Assembly (NCBI GenBank): GCA_019454185.1
Contig: CP075368.1
Location: 1,116,001 to 1,180,000, forward strand
Source of the DNA: Phycisphaeraceae bacterium
Lineage (GTDB): Bacteria; Planctomycetota; Phycisphaerae; Phycisphaerales; UBA1924
DNA: 64,000 bases
Direction of reading: 5' to 3'
Shown here: positions 34,815 to 44,281 of the stretch, piece after piece
Numbering within the stretch: position 1 is the stretch's first letter
How the letters are laid out: each line of letters begins with the position of its first letter
The notes under the pieces: generated by a model
Seen by the model: only the letters and a program-made list of their open reading frames with translations
Database searches by the model: none
Told to the model about the DNA's origin: nothing
Made by a program: the position numbers and the translations under genes

Positions 34815-35042
34815 TTAACCACGCGACTCATCAGGGCGGGCATGCTCGGAGAGTTCAAGTCGAGTCGGAGAGCCTTCTTGATGCTCGATGCTCGGCCCCG
34901 AAATGGCGACGTGTCGCCGCCGGCGGCGGATGCCCTCGGCAAAGATGGCGGCGATGTTGTCCAGCCGCGCGGCGGGCGTGGTCGGGGCATCGGGGTCGAG
35001 CGTGGTGGGGGCGGGCGCGTCGTCCCCGATCGGAACGGGTTC
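34815..35042 (-). CDS. Short accessory protein of the recombinase module, start uncertain
   Basis: Just upstream of the DUF2924 gene the minus strand encodes a short protein ending LDNIAAIFAEGIRRRRRHV, then SIEHQEGSPTRLELSE and a TAA at 34815-34817. Small proteins with such an IAAIFAEGIRR-type helix are a usual companion of DUF2924 and serine recombinase genes. Extending the frame to 35102 shows no ATG, GTG or TTG, so either CTG is used, the start was lost, or this is a remnant. Coordinates give the well-supported coding part. Confidence 0.45.
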   Translation of the reverse strand, partial: EPVPIGDDAPAPTTLDPDAPTTPAARLDNIAAIFAEGIRRRRRHVAISGPSIEHQEGSPTRLELSEHARPDESRG

Positions 35043-35223
35043 AAACCGTCGAATCGGACTCGCTGGACGGCATCGGTTCGGTATGCTCTGGGTTAACAGG
35101 TGAGTTGGAAGTCCGCCGACCTCCCCATTGAGAGCACGCTTCCAAACAAGCGTTATCCAATCGGCACGGCTGACCTTTCAGGCGAGTGTCCCAGAATGAC
35201 GCAGTCGATTAAGGAGACTACTG

Positions 35224-36996
35224 ATGGAACGCAATCAGGTAATCAGGTCATGGAACTGCCCGAAGTCTGGGGTGCTGCTTGGCGTGTTTGTGAAGGCGTT
35301 TGACCTCGGCAACCCCGACGTAGGCGGGGAAAGAGCTGCCAAGCACATTGGCAGCGATCCGTCGCTGGGTCGGGCCGCCCGCGAGTATTTCCGTGGCGAG
35401 TGGGTCGCTGAACCTCGCCAGCGGGACATTTGCCGGTGGGTAGTCGATGCCGCTTTCGATGCTGGACTCTTGTCGAAGTTTGCCCTGCCAATGGACGCTT
35501 CTGGCAGGGCCCCGGACGCCAAGGAGTTCTTGGCCGATGTCCTTCATCACGTGTTGTCTGAGTGGGACGCGATCTATTTGCAAGGCTCGATGGGCTGGCC
35601 CGATCCTCATCCCTCTCTCGCAGCGTACGTGCTCGGTCGTCAGCTTGTGATTGAACTTGCGTTGCGCGTGACGGCTCTGTTGCAACTCACGGGCGGCTGC
35701 GACTGGCCCCGGTTTGTTATCCATGTCACCGATGAGAAACCCGGGAAGGCGATCATATCGAGCATGATGCAGAGAGCCTCCCGCCATGTCACGCGGGAAG
35801 AACTCGCCCGCTCTATCGGCGTCGAGAAGTCCACGGTTGACGACTGGATGGACATGATGACGGTGCCCCGCGACGCCAACATGCGGGCCCTCGCGAAGCA
35901 CTTCGCAAGGTCGGCTGACGATGAACGGGAACTTCTCGGCTGGCTTCGCCTTCAATGGTCCCTCATCAGCATTCGGGTCAGTCTCGCTCCTCACTTGGAA
36001 CTGGCGCACTTGATCGATCTGTTCAGTGCATTCATGTGTCTCGTGCAACTCTCATTGGATATGCAGTCGAGACTTCCTTTGCCGCGCGAGGCCCTGCTCG
36101 TTACCCAAGTCCTTACCTTGCGAATGAGTACCCGGCTCGACGCCAGCAAGGCTTTGTTTGGATACTGGCTCAATCACCAAAGCAGCCCGCTCTGGATCGA
36201 CGACATTGTGGTGGCTGGTGAGAAGGGTCCTGCAGCTCGGATTCAAGAGTGCTTTGAGGTGATTGGAGACAGATCCGCGGCGCAGGCGCTCTGGAATCAT
36301 GAGATGGGAAACGTCGCCGGTTTGTCGACCGACCGAGAGTCTCTTCACGTCCAAGGACTGCTCATTGCGATGTCACCGCGGGCGCTTTGGAGTGCGTCTC
36401 CATCGTTTCCGGAGCCAAGTCTCCTCAGGAACTGCACTCCCGACGTACTGGCTTGGATCGGAAAGGGACTAATGGATCGCGGGGAGTACTCCAAAGCCAT
36501 CGGGGTGTGGAGGCGAGCTGTCGAGCTCGAACCGGACTGTGCGGAGACACGCCTTCATCTCGGCATCGCGCTGTGGCAGGCAAAGAACGATCCGCGACTC
36601 GACGAAGCCATAGAGCAGCTCTCGCACGCGTGCCGACTTCGGCCCGACTGGGCGTATCCCGTGGCGGAGATCGCCAAGGTCTATCTTCACCGCGGCTGGC
36701 CAGAGAACGCGGTTCAATATCTTGAGTCGGCCCCGGCCGCACTGGTGCAAGGATCGGTGGACTGTTTGTACGCTCTCGCGTTGAGCTTGTATCGGCTGAA
36801 GCGGTTCGACGCGGCGGGACGCGTGGCTCGTCAAGCTCTGGAACTCGAGAAGACATGCGCCCTCGCCGCTCACATTGCGGCGGAGTGCGCGTTTGCACTG
36901 GGCGACAAGGTCGAGGGTGGCCGTCTTGCTCGTGAGGCTCTGCGCCTCGGAGATCGGCGCAGCTATGACCGTTGGCTCCGCCCATCGACCGGTTGA
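35224..36996 (+). CDS. HTH protein with C-terminal TPR repeats
   Basis: 590 aa with AAGGAG 9 bases before ATG 35224. The first 180 residues are helical and unfamiliar. Residues about 188-230 form a helix-turn-helix (TREELARSIGVEKSTVDDW). A helical middle follows. From about residue 400 to the end there are TPR-like repeats (GLMDRGEYSKAIGVWRRAVELEP, in parts; HLGIALWQAKNDPRLDEAIEQL; FDAAGRVARQALELEKTCAL). It may be a DNA-binding regulator that senses a protein or peptide through its TPRs. It stands alone between a recombinase module and a restriction region. No enzyme motif seen. Confidence 0.7.
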   Translation: MERNQVIRSWNCPKSGVLLGVFVKAFDLGNPDVGGERAAKHIGSDPSLGRAAREYFRGEWVAEPRQRDICRWVVDAAFDAGLLSKFALPMDASGRAPDAKEFLADVLHHVLSEWDAIYLQGSMGWPDPHPSLAAYVLGRQLVIELALRVTALLQLTGGCDWPRFVIHVTDEKPGKAIISSMMQRASRHVTREELARSIGVEKSTVDDWMDMMTVPRDANMRALAKHFARSADDERELLGWLRLQWSLISIRVSLAPHLELAHLIDLFSAFMCLVQLSLDMQSRLPLPREALLVTQVLTLRMSTRLDASKALFGYWLNHQSSPLWIDDIVVAGEKGPAARIQECFEVIGDRSAAQALWNHEMGNVAGLSTDRESLHVQGLLIAMSPRALWSASPSFPEPSLLRNCTPDVLAWIGKGLMDRGEYSKAIGVWRRAVELEPDCAETRLHLGIALWQAKNDPRLDEAIEQLSHACRLRPDWAYPVAEIAKVYLHRGWPENAVQYLESAPAALVQGSVDCLYALALSLYRLKRFDAAGRVARQALELEKTCALAAHIAAECAFALGDKVEGGRLAREALRLGDRRSYDRWLRPSTG

Positions 36997-37114
36997 TTCT
37001 CCAACTCACACGGCTGATCACGCGGAAGTTGAAGCGAAGATGCGTTCGTCGAAGTCTGCGTAGCGATGGCTGCGTGAGCCAACCCTGCTCGGGCCGACGA
37101 CAATGGAGACCATC

Positions 37115-37267
37115 ATGGGACAGTCAGGCAGCAACAGCGGTGGCAAGGGCAACTCAGGCGGTAACAGCGGTAGCGGAGGCAAGGGAGGCGGCAGCCCGCC
37201 GAACGGCCCCAGCACAACGGGCAACCCGTCAGGAGGTGGTCGCGGGAACAACCCGCCTGGGAAGTGA
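37115..37267 (+). CDS. Gly/Ser/Asn-rich micro-protein (50 aa)
   Basis: An open frame of 50 codons from ATG 37115, with GGAG 6 bases upstream, ends at TGA 37265-37267. An in-frame ATG at 37103 would add 4 residues. The product is almost only Gly, Ser, Asn, Lys and Pro (GQSGSNSGGKGNSGGNSGSG, then PSGGGRGNNPPGK), so it is disordered and cannot have a hydrophobic core. A good terminator follows at 37307. A ribosome site, a low-complexity but uninterrupted frame and a terminator favour a real gene. Role unknown. Confidence 0.5.
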   Translation: MGQSGSNSGGKGNSGGNSGSGGKGGGSPPNGPSTTGNPSGGGRGNNPPGK

Positions 37268-37306
37268 TCTCGAGTTCTGATCGGTGAGACCCTCGTTCGC
37301 ACAACC

Positions 37307-37332
37307 GCCCCCGGACCGATTGGTTCGGGGGC
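37307..37332 (+). terminator. Rho-independent terminator
   Basis: GCCCCCGGACC, loop GATT, GGTTCGGGGGC pair over 11 bases with one G-T wobble, followed by AGCTTCCTT. It stands 40 bases after the 50-aa micro-gene and before the converging pentapeptide-repeat gene. Confidence 0.65.
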
Positions 37333-37405
37333 AGCTTCCTTGAGGCGACAACAGAAGCGTCCGCTTGGAGGCGCGACTTCGACACCGTTCGTTCGCGGCT
37401 AGGCA

Positions 37406-39274
37406 TTACTCAGAGGGCTTAGGGTTCGCCCGCTCGCTGGCCTGGTGCTGGGCGAGCGCCAGCAAATCGCCCCACGAAGGGAAGCGGTACGGATTCATCG
37501 TTCGCTCTGCAACGGCCGCGACGTTCGTATTGGCCGTGGCAAACGCCTGATCGAGCGGCGGAACAGTCGCGTTGGCTGAGTAGAGGCTGATGAGAGAGTC
37601 CAGATCGAGAATGACTCCATCAACCAAAGCACAGGTGAAGGTCGTTTGACGCTCCACAAGGGTCGCGATCATCTCCTCTGCCCGATCGCCAAGTCGCTGG
37701 CGCAAGTCAGCTACTGCGCCCTCATGCGTAGGCCACCATGCCCATTGTTCGACCTCGTCGGGTCGCTTGGGGCTCTGGACAATGACGATCGAGTAGAACT
37801 TCGCCTCGTGCAATATCGCAGGGGGAACGTCAAGGGAGATTGCCAAAGGGCTCTGAGCTCGCGATCCGAAGTGATACCTCAGAAACGCAGGCAGTTCTCG
37901 ATGAGGCACACCGGTCGTCGGATCAATGACAAACTCAAGCGTCGCTCCCGAAAGGCCGGCAGAAGTGAAATCAGCCCCGCGAAGATCGGCGGAGCTCAAG
38001 CTGGCTCCCTGAAGCTGAGCCTTCCTTAGGTTCGCCCCCTGTAGATGGGCGTTCATGAGGTCCGCGCCCTGGAGCTGAGCGTCTACGAGGTTCGCACCCC
38101 GGAGGTACGCCGAGAGGAACGCACCTTGAAGCTGGGCGTTCGACAAGTGTGCACCGTCAAGTCTAGCATCGTTTAGGATCGCACCTTGAAGTTCGGCACC
38201 GTAGAGGACTGACCCGCGAAAACAACCTTGCCTCAGCACCGCTTTCTGAAGATTGGCACCAGACATGTTCACGTTGCACAGTTTCACTTTAGATAATGCC
38301 AGCATGGGCAGTTGAACGCCGACTAGTTGCTCGTGACGTAGGTGGCGTAAGTCGGCGGTGCTGTTGCCTTCGACGACTCGCACTTGGGCATATCGGTCCG
38401 ATCCCGCTCGTTCGGCAAGGACCGACTTGCTGATACGCGAGCCTCGAAAGGCGTGCACCTTCTCATCAGCGTCGTTCTGCGGCAGGCCTTTCTCGTTGAA
38501 GATGCAATGCCAAACACACCCGTCTTTCGGGATCCTCACCGCGTTGCCGAAGCCCACGCGGTGCAGCGCGAGGGCGATTCCCGTGCTGACCGAGCCGATC
38601 TCCTGATCACTCCAGTAAGTGTCCTTGGCAGGTCGGTCCGACTTCGCAAACGTCAGCAGCCGCTGCGCCAGCGGAACAAGATTCGGATAGACGGTCTTCG
38701 TGTCTGGAATGGTGCGAAAGCGAGCACGTCCGTCGGCGGACGTAGTCGGCGACCAACTCGGATCCACAATAGTCACGGGCATGACCATCGCCTCGGGCAG
38801 CCGGTCCAGCGCATCGACGATCGCTCCTGCCGATGCATTCTGATCGAGGATGCGTGTTATCTCGTCGTACGCTCGTGCCGCGGACTGCTGCTCTAGGTCC
38901 GCTTGGCGGGCGATGGCGGCGAGTTGCGCCTGCAGTTCGATCAGTTCATTCTGTTGGGACAGCCGCTGGACCTGCTGGTAGGCGATGTACGCCGTCACCC
39001 CCGCGATGATTCCGCCGCCGCCTGCGAAGACCATTGCCGCGGTATACGGGGCAAAGACTCGCCAAAAGAGTGCCTTCATCGCGGCGTCGCCCTTTGCGGA
39101 CTTCTTTCCGAAGTAGCGATAGGCATTCAACGCGACATAGGGTGTGCGGTGCTCTTGCTCGATGAGCTGAGCACGCATTTGGTCAATGTCGGCACGAACC
39201 GCAGCCAATGAATCCTGCCGCTCGACGGTGGCGCTGTGTTCCAACACGGACGGCTCAGGTTTCTTGTCATCCAT
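37406..39274 (-). CDS. Membrane-anchored pentapeptide-repeat protein
   Basis: 622 aa. An N-terminal coiled segment of about 65 residues precedes a membrane region (VFAPYTAAMVFAGGGGIIAGVTAYIAYQ, about residues 70-98, split here by convention), then a coiled coil (LSQQNELIELQAQLAAIARQ). A globular part (about 130-330) has Cys in DGCVWHCIF. Residues about 335-447 are pentapeptide repeats (A(D/N)LXX type, for example GANLVDAQLQGADLMNAHLQ) that fold as a right-handed beta-helix. A C-terminal domain of 170 residues follows. Pentapeptide proteins often mimic DNA or act as scaffolds. Neighbouring Type III restriction genes raise the idea of a defence-linked role, unproven. Confidence 0.75.
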   Translation of the reverse strand: MDDKKPEPSVLEHSATVERQDSLAAVRADIDQMRAQLIEQEHRTPYVALNAYRYFGKKSAKGDAAMKALFWRVFAPYTAAMVFAGGGGIIAGVTAYIAYQQVQRLSQQNELIELQAQLAAIARQADLEQQSAARAYDEITRILDQNASAGAIVDALDRLPEAMVMPVTIVDPSWSPTTSADGRARFRTIPDTKTVYPNLVPLAQRLLTFAKSDRPAKDTYWSDQEIGSVSTGIALALHRVGFGNAVRIPKDGCVWHCIFNEKGLPQNDADEKVHAFRGSRISKSVLAERAGSDRYAQVRVVEGNSTADLRHLRHEQLVGVQLPMLALSKVKLCNVNMSGANLQKAVLRQGCFRGSVLYGAELQGAILNDARLDGAHLSNAQLQGAFLSAYLRGANLVDAQLQGADLMNAHLQGANLRKAQLQGASLSSADLRGADFTSAGLSGATLEFVIDPTTGVPHRELPAFLRYHFGSRAQSPLAISLDVPPAILHEAKFYSIVIVQSPKRPDEVEQWAWWPTHEGAVADLRQRLGDRAEEMIATLVERQTTFTCALVDGVILDLDSLISLYSANATVPPLDQAFATANTNVAAVAERTMNPYRFPSWGDLLALAQHQASERANPKPSE

Positions 39275-39386
39275 GGCACATGGATGGTACTCGGGGGAGG
39301 CGCCGTTCGACTAATTGTCGGGGATCGTTTCCGGGTACAAAGCGCGACTCACGGCTGCGTTCGCCGTCCAGTTCCGTCTGACGGCT

Positions 39387-41957
39387 TCAGCCAGGGTAGT
39401 TGCTCGCCGACGCACCGCGGTACAGGGACTCTGCACTGGACGCGGCCAAGACCGCGCGTCGAACATCGGGTTTGGTCAAGTCGAGCACCCGAAGCTTGCC
39501 TGCGCCGATGTCTGCGACGGCTTCAACTCGGCGGAAAGCCTGCGCGTGCCTCTCCGCGAACAGGGCAAGACCCTGCACTTTCGGCAGCGCGTCAGCGAGG
39601 TGGAATCCGTGCGGATCGACGATGTCTGCAACAACGTCCTTCCCCTGCTTTGCGAAGAAGATGAAGTCCGGCCTGAGGATCTGCGTCTCTTCGCCGATCG
39701 TGTACGCGATACCCAGTGAATCCTGGCTCGGTCGATCAGGGTTGCGGTACCAGAACATGAAGCCCTGCCGCGCCATCTCCGCATCGAGAACCGCCTTCTC
39801 CCAGGTGAACAGTTCCGCGGGGTAGTTGCCGTCCGCATCGCAGAGAAGGTGATCTGGATAGGCGGGGATAGGGGTCTCGACGTCGTTCTCTCGAACGCTC
39901 GTGGGCTCGAATCGCGAGACGGGACGCACCAGATCCACGTCTTGCGGCGCAGTGCTGAGGGCCGCGATCTGCCTGTAGGCCTCCTGGCGTTCATCCGAGA
40001 GCCGCTTGATCCGCTCGTGGTGATCCGCAAACCACTGATCCGCAAGCCGCTTGGCCTCGGCATCAAACAGGACCTGCAGATTATCCATCAGGTGGAGCGC
40101 GGCCACCTCTTCTCGTGCTTCGATGAGGGCGCCCTCAAGATCGTCCTCGGCCTCCGGCTTTCGCTTGGCACGCTCGACCGTGTAGGTGCGTGCGATGTCA
40201 GGGCTAATGATGCGAGCGGTGCGGCGATAGGCGTCCCCAACGACAGCGTCGTCAGCATCGACCTGGAAGTGCCCATCGCTCAGCATGCCGGTTGGCAGGT
40301 CGGCGATGACCGTGCGGCCATTGACCGTCATGACCTGTGCCCGCTTCGATTCAAACGCTCGAGCATGGCTCGACACGAAGCCATCCAGCATCTTGTGCAT
40401 CGCAGCGTGGGCCTTGCCGCCAGCCCCGGGGAGTAGGCCATCGGACGCCAACTCGTGTGCCAGAGCCGTCAGACGCACCGCGGGCTTCGCGCCTCGCTGC
40501 GGTCGAGTTTGCGAAGGCAGCGAGATGAACGTCTGCCACACCGCATCCGGCACAGCGGGGTTCGGCTTCATCTCCACGGGGTTGACGAGAATCCGCCCGG
40601 TTGGGGGTGTATCCCCACCTCCCTCTCGCAACGCCCGAACGACATCCTCGACCGTTTCCTTGTCAAACTTCGGCAGCAAGCAGTCCACCGCGTTGAGCCT
40701 GTCATTGCCGGGGATCCGCCTCGCGAGTGGCGTGCGGACCATGCGGCCGAGGAGCTGCGCGATGTACGTTCGGTCCTGCGCGGGACGGAACGAGATCATC
40801 ACCTCAGCGCGCGGGCAGTCCCACCCAGTGCTGATGGCGTCTTTGGCGATCAAGATCCGGACCCACGTGTCATCCTGGACTCGCTGCGGCTGGATGTAGG
40901 GAACGGAGTACTTCCCGAAGGTCTGCGTCGTGTGCTCACCGAAAACGTGCGCGACACAGGTCTCGCCGAGCTCAGGCCACTGCTGGAAGATCGTCTCAAG
41001 GGTGCGCCCGATGTCATTGTGGCTCGGGGTATTGGGGACCTGAAGCACCATGAGCGGCAGCACGGGCGTGCCCGCGTTCTGCTGCGCCGCATAGGCCGCC
41101 CACCCCGCCGTGGATTCGCGCAACTTGTCGGTGGCGCGGCGGACCAGCACCGTGTCAAAGTCGCCCGCCTCGTCGGGGATGTCCAGAACGATCGTGTCCT
41201 TCAGCAGGCCGGAGTTCTGCACCAGCACGGGATCGACGGTCACAGGCGGCAAGGTGCTGCGACCGCGCGACTCCGCGATCGTCATTGCTCGGTCGAACCG
41301 TTCCACAGTCGCCGAGATCCCCCAGACGACCGGGATGCCCGGCACGCCCTTCTCGCCGTTGATCAGCCGCTTCACGATCGTCGACTTCTCGCGATTCTCC
41401 GTCCCCATGCCCCGGTGCGCCTCGTCGAGCACCATGTAGAGCGTCAGTTCCGGATCCTCGATTGTGTTCCGGATGATGTCCCAGATCGTGTGGCTCCGCA
41501 GATCGGGGCGCATCTCGGGGAACGTTCCATCCTCGTCGCCGTCGAAGCCCCGCACCAACAGGCTCTTCTTGCCGAGTTTCTGAGTGTTGAGGAAGTAGAT
41601 CTTCCCCGCCTCCAGCTTCGGCCTGTTGAAAGTGTTCTCGACGACCACCAGATCCGTGTGCCGCAGCCGGTCGGAGGACTCCATGAGCCGGAAGCGCGTC
41701 TGCTCGTTGAGCGAAGGGTCGTCACTGAACCAGATGACGACCGCGCCGGGATCGCGGTCGAACTCGAACGCATCATCGCCGTGGAACAGCGCCTCGAACA
41801 CCGCAGCGGCCATGACAGTTTTGCCCGCTCCGGTCACCGCCGTCAGCGAGAAGGCATGACGATCTTTGTCTTGGTGCCAGCGCCGGCGGGCCTTCTTCAG
41901 GTTGGCCAACACTTCGCGGACCGCGTCATTCTGATAGCCGTGGAGGGTGAACTTCAT
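39387..41957 (-). CDS. res: Type III restriction endonuclease subunit Res
   Basis: 856 aa. It is a superfamily-2 helicase/ATPase with Walker A TAVTGAGKTVMAA (about 39-51), DEAH box VLDEAHRGMG (near 177), and downstream motifs such as ISATVERFD, ISTGWDCPRAEVMISFR and QLLGRMVRTPLARR. The C-terminal third contains a nuclease-like region (LRPDFIFFAKQGKDVVADIVDPHG, in which D, xxx and D/E-type residues fit a PD-(D/E)XK core). It translocates on DNA and cuts unmodified sites with the Mod subunit. The start overlaps the mod stop by ATGA, the usual order of Type III systems. Confidence 0.92.
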   Translation of the reverse strand: MKFTLHGYQNDAVREVLANLKKARRRWHQDKDRHAFSLTAVTGAGKTVMAAAVFEALFHGDDAFEFDRDPGAVVIWFSDDPSLNEQTRFRLMESSDRLRHTDLVVVENTFNRPKLEAGKIYFLNTQKLGKKSLLVRGFDGDEDGTFPEMRPDLRSHTIWDIIRNTIEDPELTLYMVLDEAHRGMGTENREKSTIVKRLINGEKGVPGIPVVWGISATVERFDRAMTIAESRGRSTLPPVTVDPVLVQNSGLLKDTIVLDIPDEAGDFDTVLVRRATDKLRESTAGWAAYAAQQNAGTPVLPLMVLQVPNTPSHNDIGRTLETIFQQWPELGETCVAHVFGEHTTQTFGKYSVPYIQPQRVQDDTWVRILIAKDAISTGWDCPRAEVMISFRPAQDRTYIAQLLGRMVRTPLARRIPGNDRLNAVDCLLPKFDKETVEDVVRALREGGGDTPPTGRILVNPVEMKPNPAVPDAVWQTFISLPSQTRPQRGAKPAVRLTALAHELASDGLLPGAGGKAHAAMHKMLDGFVSSHARAFESKRAQVMTVNGRTVIADLPTGMLSDGHFQVDADDAVVGDAYRRTARIISPDIARTYTVERAKRKPEAEDDLEGALIEAREEVAALHLMDNLQVLFDAEAKRLADQWFADHHERIKRLSDERQEAYRQIAALSTAPQDVDLVRPVSRFEPTSVRENDVETPIPAYPDHLLCDADGNYPAELFTWEKAVLDAEMARQGFMFWYRNPDRPSQDSLGIAYTIGEETQILRPDFIFFAKQGKDVVADIVDPHGFHLADALPKVQGLALFAERHAQAFRRVEAVADIGAGKLRVLDLTKPDVRRAVLAASSAESLYRGASASNYPG

Positions 41958-44089
41958 GCGCCGTCTCCGTTGGCGAACGCGAAGTTGGTCAGGTACGACT
42001 CGTACAACCGGACCGTTTCGACGCCCTCCGGCAGCCGCCGCGACAGGGCTTGGAAGCGACGCTCATCATCCGTGACAATGAAGACGACGCGGATCGACTT
42101 CGCCTTGCGCGCGGCCTTGAGGAAGTCTGTCGCGGTGTCCAGATCAACCAAGAGCCCGTAGGAGTCCGCCACGTCCCACCCCGCTGCGGGCAGCTTGTCG
42201 ATGCGCCGTCCCACACTCCCCGCACGCAGCCACAGAAGTGGAGCGATGCGCGAGAACGCGGTCTGGTAGCTCACGCCGACGGGCGTCTCATAGGTCAGGG
42301 TGAAGAACTCCGCGTTCTCCTCGAAGCCATCGGCCATCGGAAACTCGTCAGTGAACTTGTAGTCCCCCTTGATTGGGTCGCCTTCAGGAGTCTTGCCTGT
42401 AATCGCAGCCTGGACACGCGGCTTCGTAATATGGTCGCAGATGCCGAGTGCCTCCCACTCGGGGTCGCCTGGGCGCAGTCCACGCTCCCGCAGTGCTTTT
42501 TGCTCGTCCGCGCTCACCTCGTTGTTGGTGATGCTGATGCACTGTCGCGAGCCGCCGTCTTGCTTGTTGAGTCGCATCACGGCATGAGCGGTGGTACCGG
42601 AGCCGGAGAAGAAGTCGAGAACAACTGCCTGCGGTTTTCCAGCGACCGTTGTCCGCAGGGCATCCTCAACGGCAAAGAGGCTTTTCGGATACGGGAACTT
42701 TCGCCCCGGGAGAACCTTGGCAAGCAGCTTGGTACCGTGTGAGGTCGCGTTGTGCGACGAGAATGCCCACACGGTCCTGCCAGATGTCGCAGCCCGTCGG
42801 AGGGCGGTGATCTCGCCATCAGGAGACAGAACGACTTCATTGGCCTTGATTCGCTGGATCGTCCCATCCCTGAGGTACGTAATGCTGTGACGCCCGAGCT
42901 TCGATGAGAACTTGCCAACTCGGGCGTAGCCACTCTCGAACAAAGCCTGCGCCGAGTCGGCGGAAGCTTGCCACACGCCATCCTTCTTGTTTGTCTTGAT
43001 TGGCCAACAAGCGACAGTTCCACGCGGGGGTCGTACCGCTTCGCGTGGTGTCCCAGCAGGAAGAGGCTTTCCCACCGAATGGAACTGTCCGTCTTTAGTG
43101 ACGAAGATCGGGTAATGGCATCCAGGCGAGTGCTTCCTCGTCGAGTTACTGCCGGCTCGCATGAAAGAGAACCAAAAGGTCTCCTCGTTTTCTTCTGGTG
43201 CAGTCTCGTCTTCTTCGTCATCATTCCTGGCGAGCAACGCGCGGTAGTCATTTGGCCTAGCCAATGACGCACCACCGATCCTGACAAAGAAGAGATACTC
43301 GTCAACTCGCGACAGTTCATTCTCTCGTGCAACGCCAAAGGGGCTGATCACGCTTGTCACCATCTGGATGTTTCCTTCTGGAAACGTCTGCTCAAGCAGC
43401 AAGCCGAGCCGCAGATACTCCTTCTCGTCAATCGTGACGATCAGTACAGAGGCGCCCGGGTTGAGCAGTTCCTTGGCGACGAGTAGGCGACGCTCCATCA
43501 TCGCCAGCCATTTGCTGTGGCGATAAAGATCGTCCCCTTCGACGTAATCGTTGTTGTACTTCCAGTCCCGCGCGCCGGAGTTGTACGGCGGGTCGATGTA
43601 GATAGCGTCAATCTTGCCGCGGTGGGTCCAGGTCAACGCCTTCAGCGCGTGGTAGTTCTCGGCATTGATCACGGTGTGCCACGGCCGATCTCCACCGCGT
43701 GAGACCTTTCCAGTTGATACCAGGCCCGGGTAGATCGTGTCACGGAACTCCGCGACCACGACCAGATCCTCGACGGCGACGGTCAGCGTTTCCGGTTTGG
43801 CCGCATCCAACAGACTCAAGTCGGCAGTCTTCTTCACCTTGTGGAGCGACTCCACGACCCACAGCCGCTGTTCGCCCTTCGCGGTCGAGCCGCGGGGCGG
43901 CAGGATGCGAACCTTGTCACCGCGACGCACCGGGCGCTGCGGCAGTTCCACCGCCTCTGGGCGGTGCCGCTCGAAGTTCAGGCCGAAGGAAAGCCGCGAG
44001 GACAGCGCCCGGAACTCGCGCTCAAGATCGGCCCCGAGCTGCGGATTCTGTGCCTTTGCCTTGGCGATCAACTCGGTAACTCGAGACAA
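41954..44089 (-). CDS. mod: Type III adenine DNA methyltransferase Mod
   Basis: 711 aa from a TTG start with GGGAG upstream. It has motif IV DPPY (166-169, in YIDPPYNSGARDWKYNND) before motif I FFSGSGTTAHAV (near 495), the beta-class order of N6-adenine methylases. The middle target-recognition region includes DDEEDETAPEENEETFWFS, acidic and unusual. The N-terminus (VTELIAKAKAQNPQ) matches Type III Mod proteins. It methylates one strand of the recognition site and gives Res its specificity. Base use matches its neighbours. Confidence 0.92.
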   Translation of the reverse strand: MSRVTELIAKAKAQNPQLGADLEREFRALSSRLSFGLNFERHRPEAVELPQRPVRRGDKVRILPPRGSTAKGEQRLWVVESLHKVKKTADLSLLDAAKPETLTVAVEDLVVVAEFRDTIYPGLVSTGKVSRGGDRPWHTVINAENYHALKALTWTHRGKIDAIYIDPPYNSGARDWKYNNDYVEGDDLYRHSKWLAMMERRLLVAKELLNPGASVLIVTIDEKEYLRLGLLLEQTFPEGNIQMVTSVISPFGVARENELSRVDEYLFFVRIGGASLARPNDYRALLARNDDEEDETAPEENEETFWFSFMRAGSNSTRKHSPGCHYPIFVTKDGQFHSVGKPLPAGTPREAVRPPRGTVACWPIKTNKKDGVWQASADSAQALFESGYARVGKFSSKLGRHSITYLRDGTIQRIKANEVVLSPDGEITALRRAATSGRTVWAFSSHNATSHGTKLLAKVLPGRKFPYPKSLFAVEDALRTTVAGKPQAVVLDFFSGSGTTAHAVMRLNKQDGGSRQCISITNNEVSADEQKALRERGLRPGDPEWEALGICDHITKPRVQAAITGKTPEGDPIKGDYKFTDEFPMADGFEENAEFFTLTYETPVGVSYQTAFSRIAPLLWLRAGSVGRRIDKLPAAGWDVADSYGLLVDLDTATDFLKAARKAKSIRVVFIVTDDERRFQALSRRLPEGVETVRLYESYLTNFAFANGDGA

Positions 44090-44281
44090 GGGCTCTCTCC
44101 CGGTGGGTCAACGTCTGGACTTTCGACTCAGATGCTTGAGGTAACGAGCTGCAATCCCAATCCTGAAGCGGCTAACTCCCTGAACAGTCGTGAACGGATA
44201 GCGACTCCGCCAGTGGCAGGGCCGGAGTTTACGGCGGTTCGCAGCCGCCTGCTCGGACGATCGGCAGGGTGGTCGGCGGGA

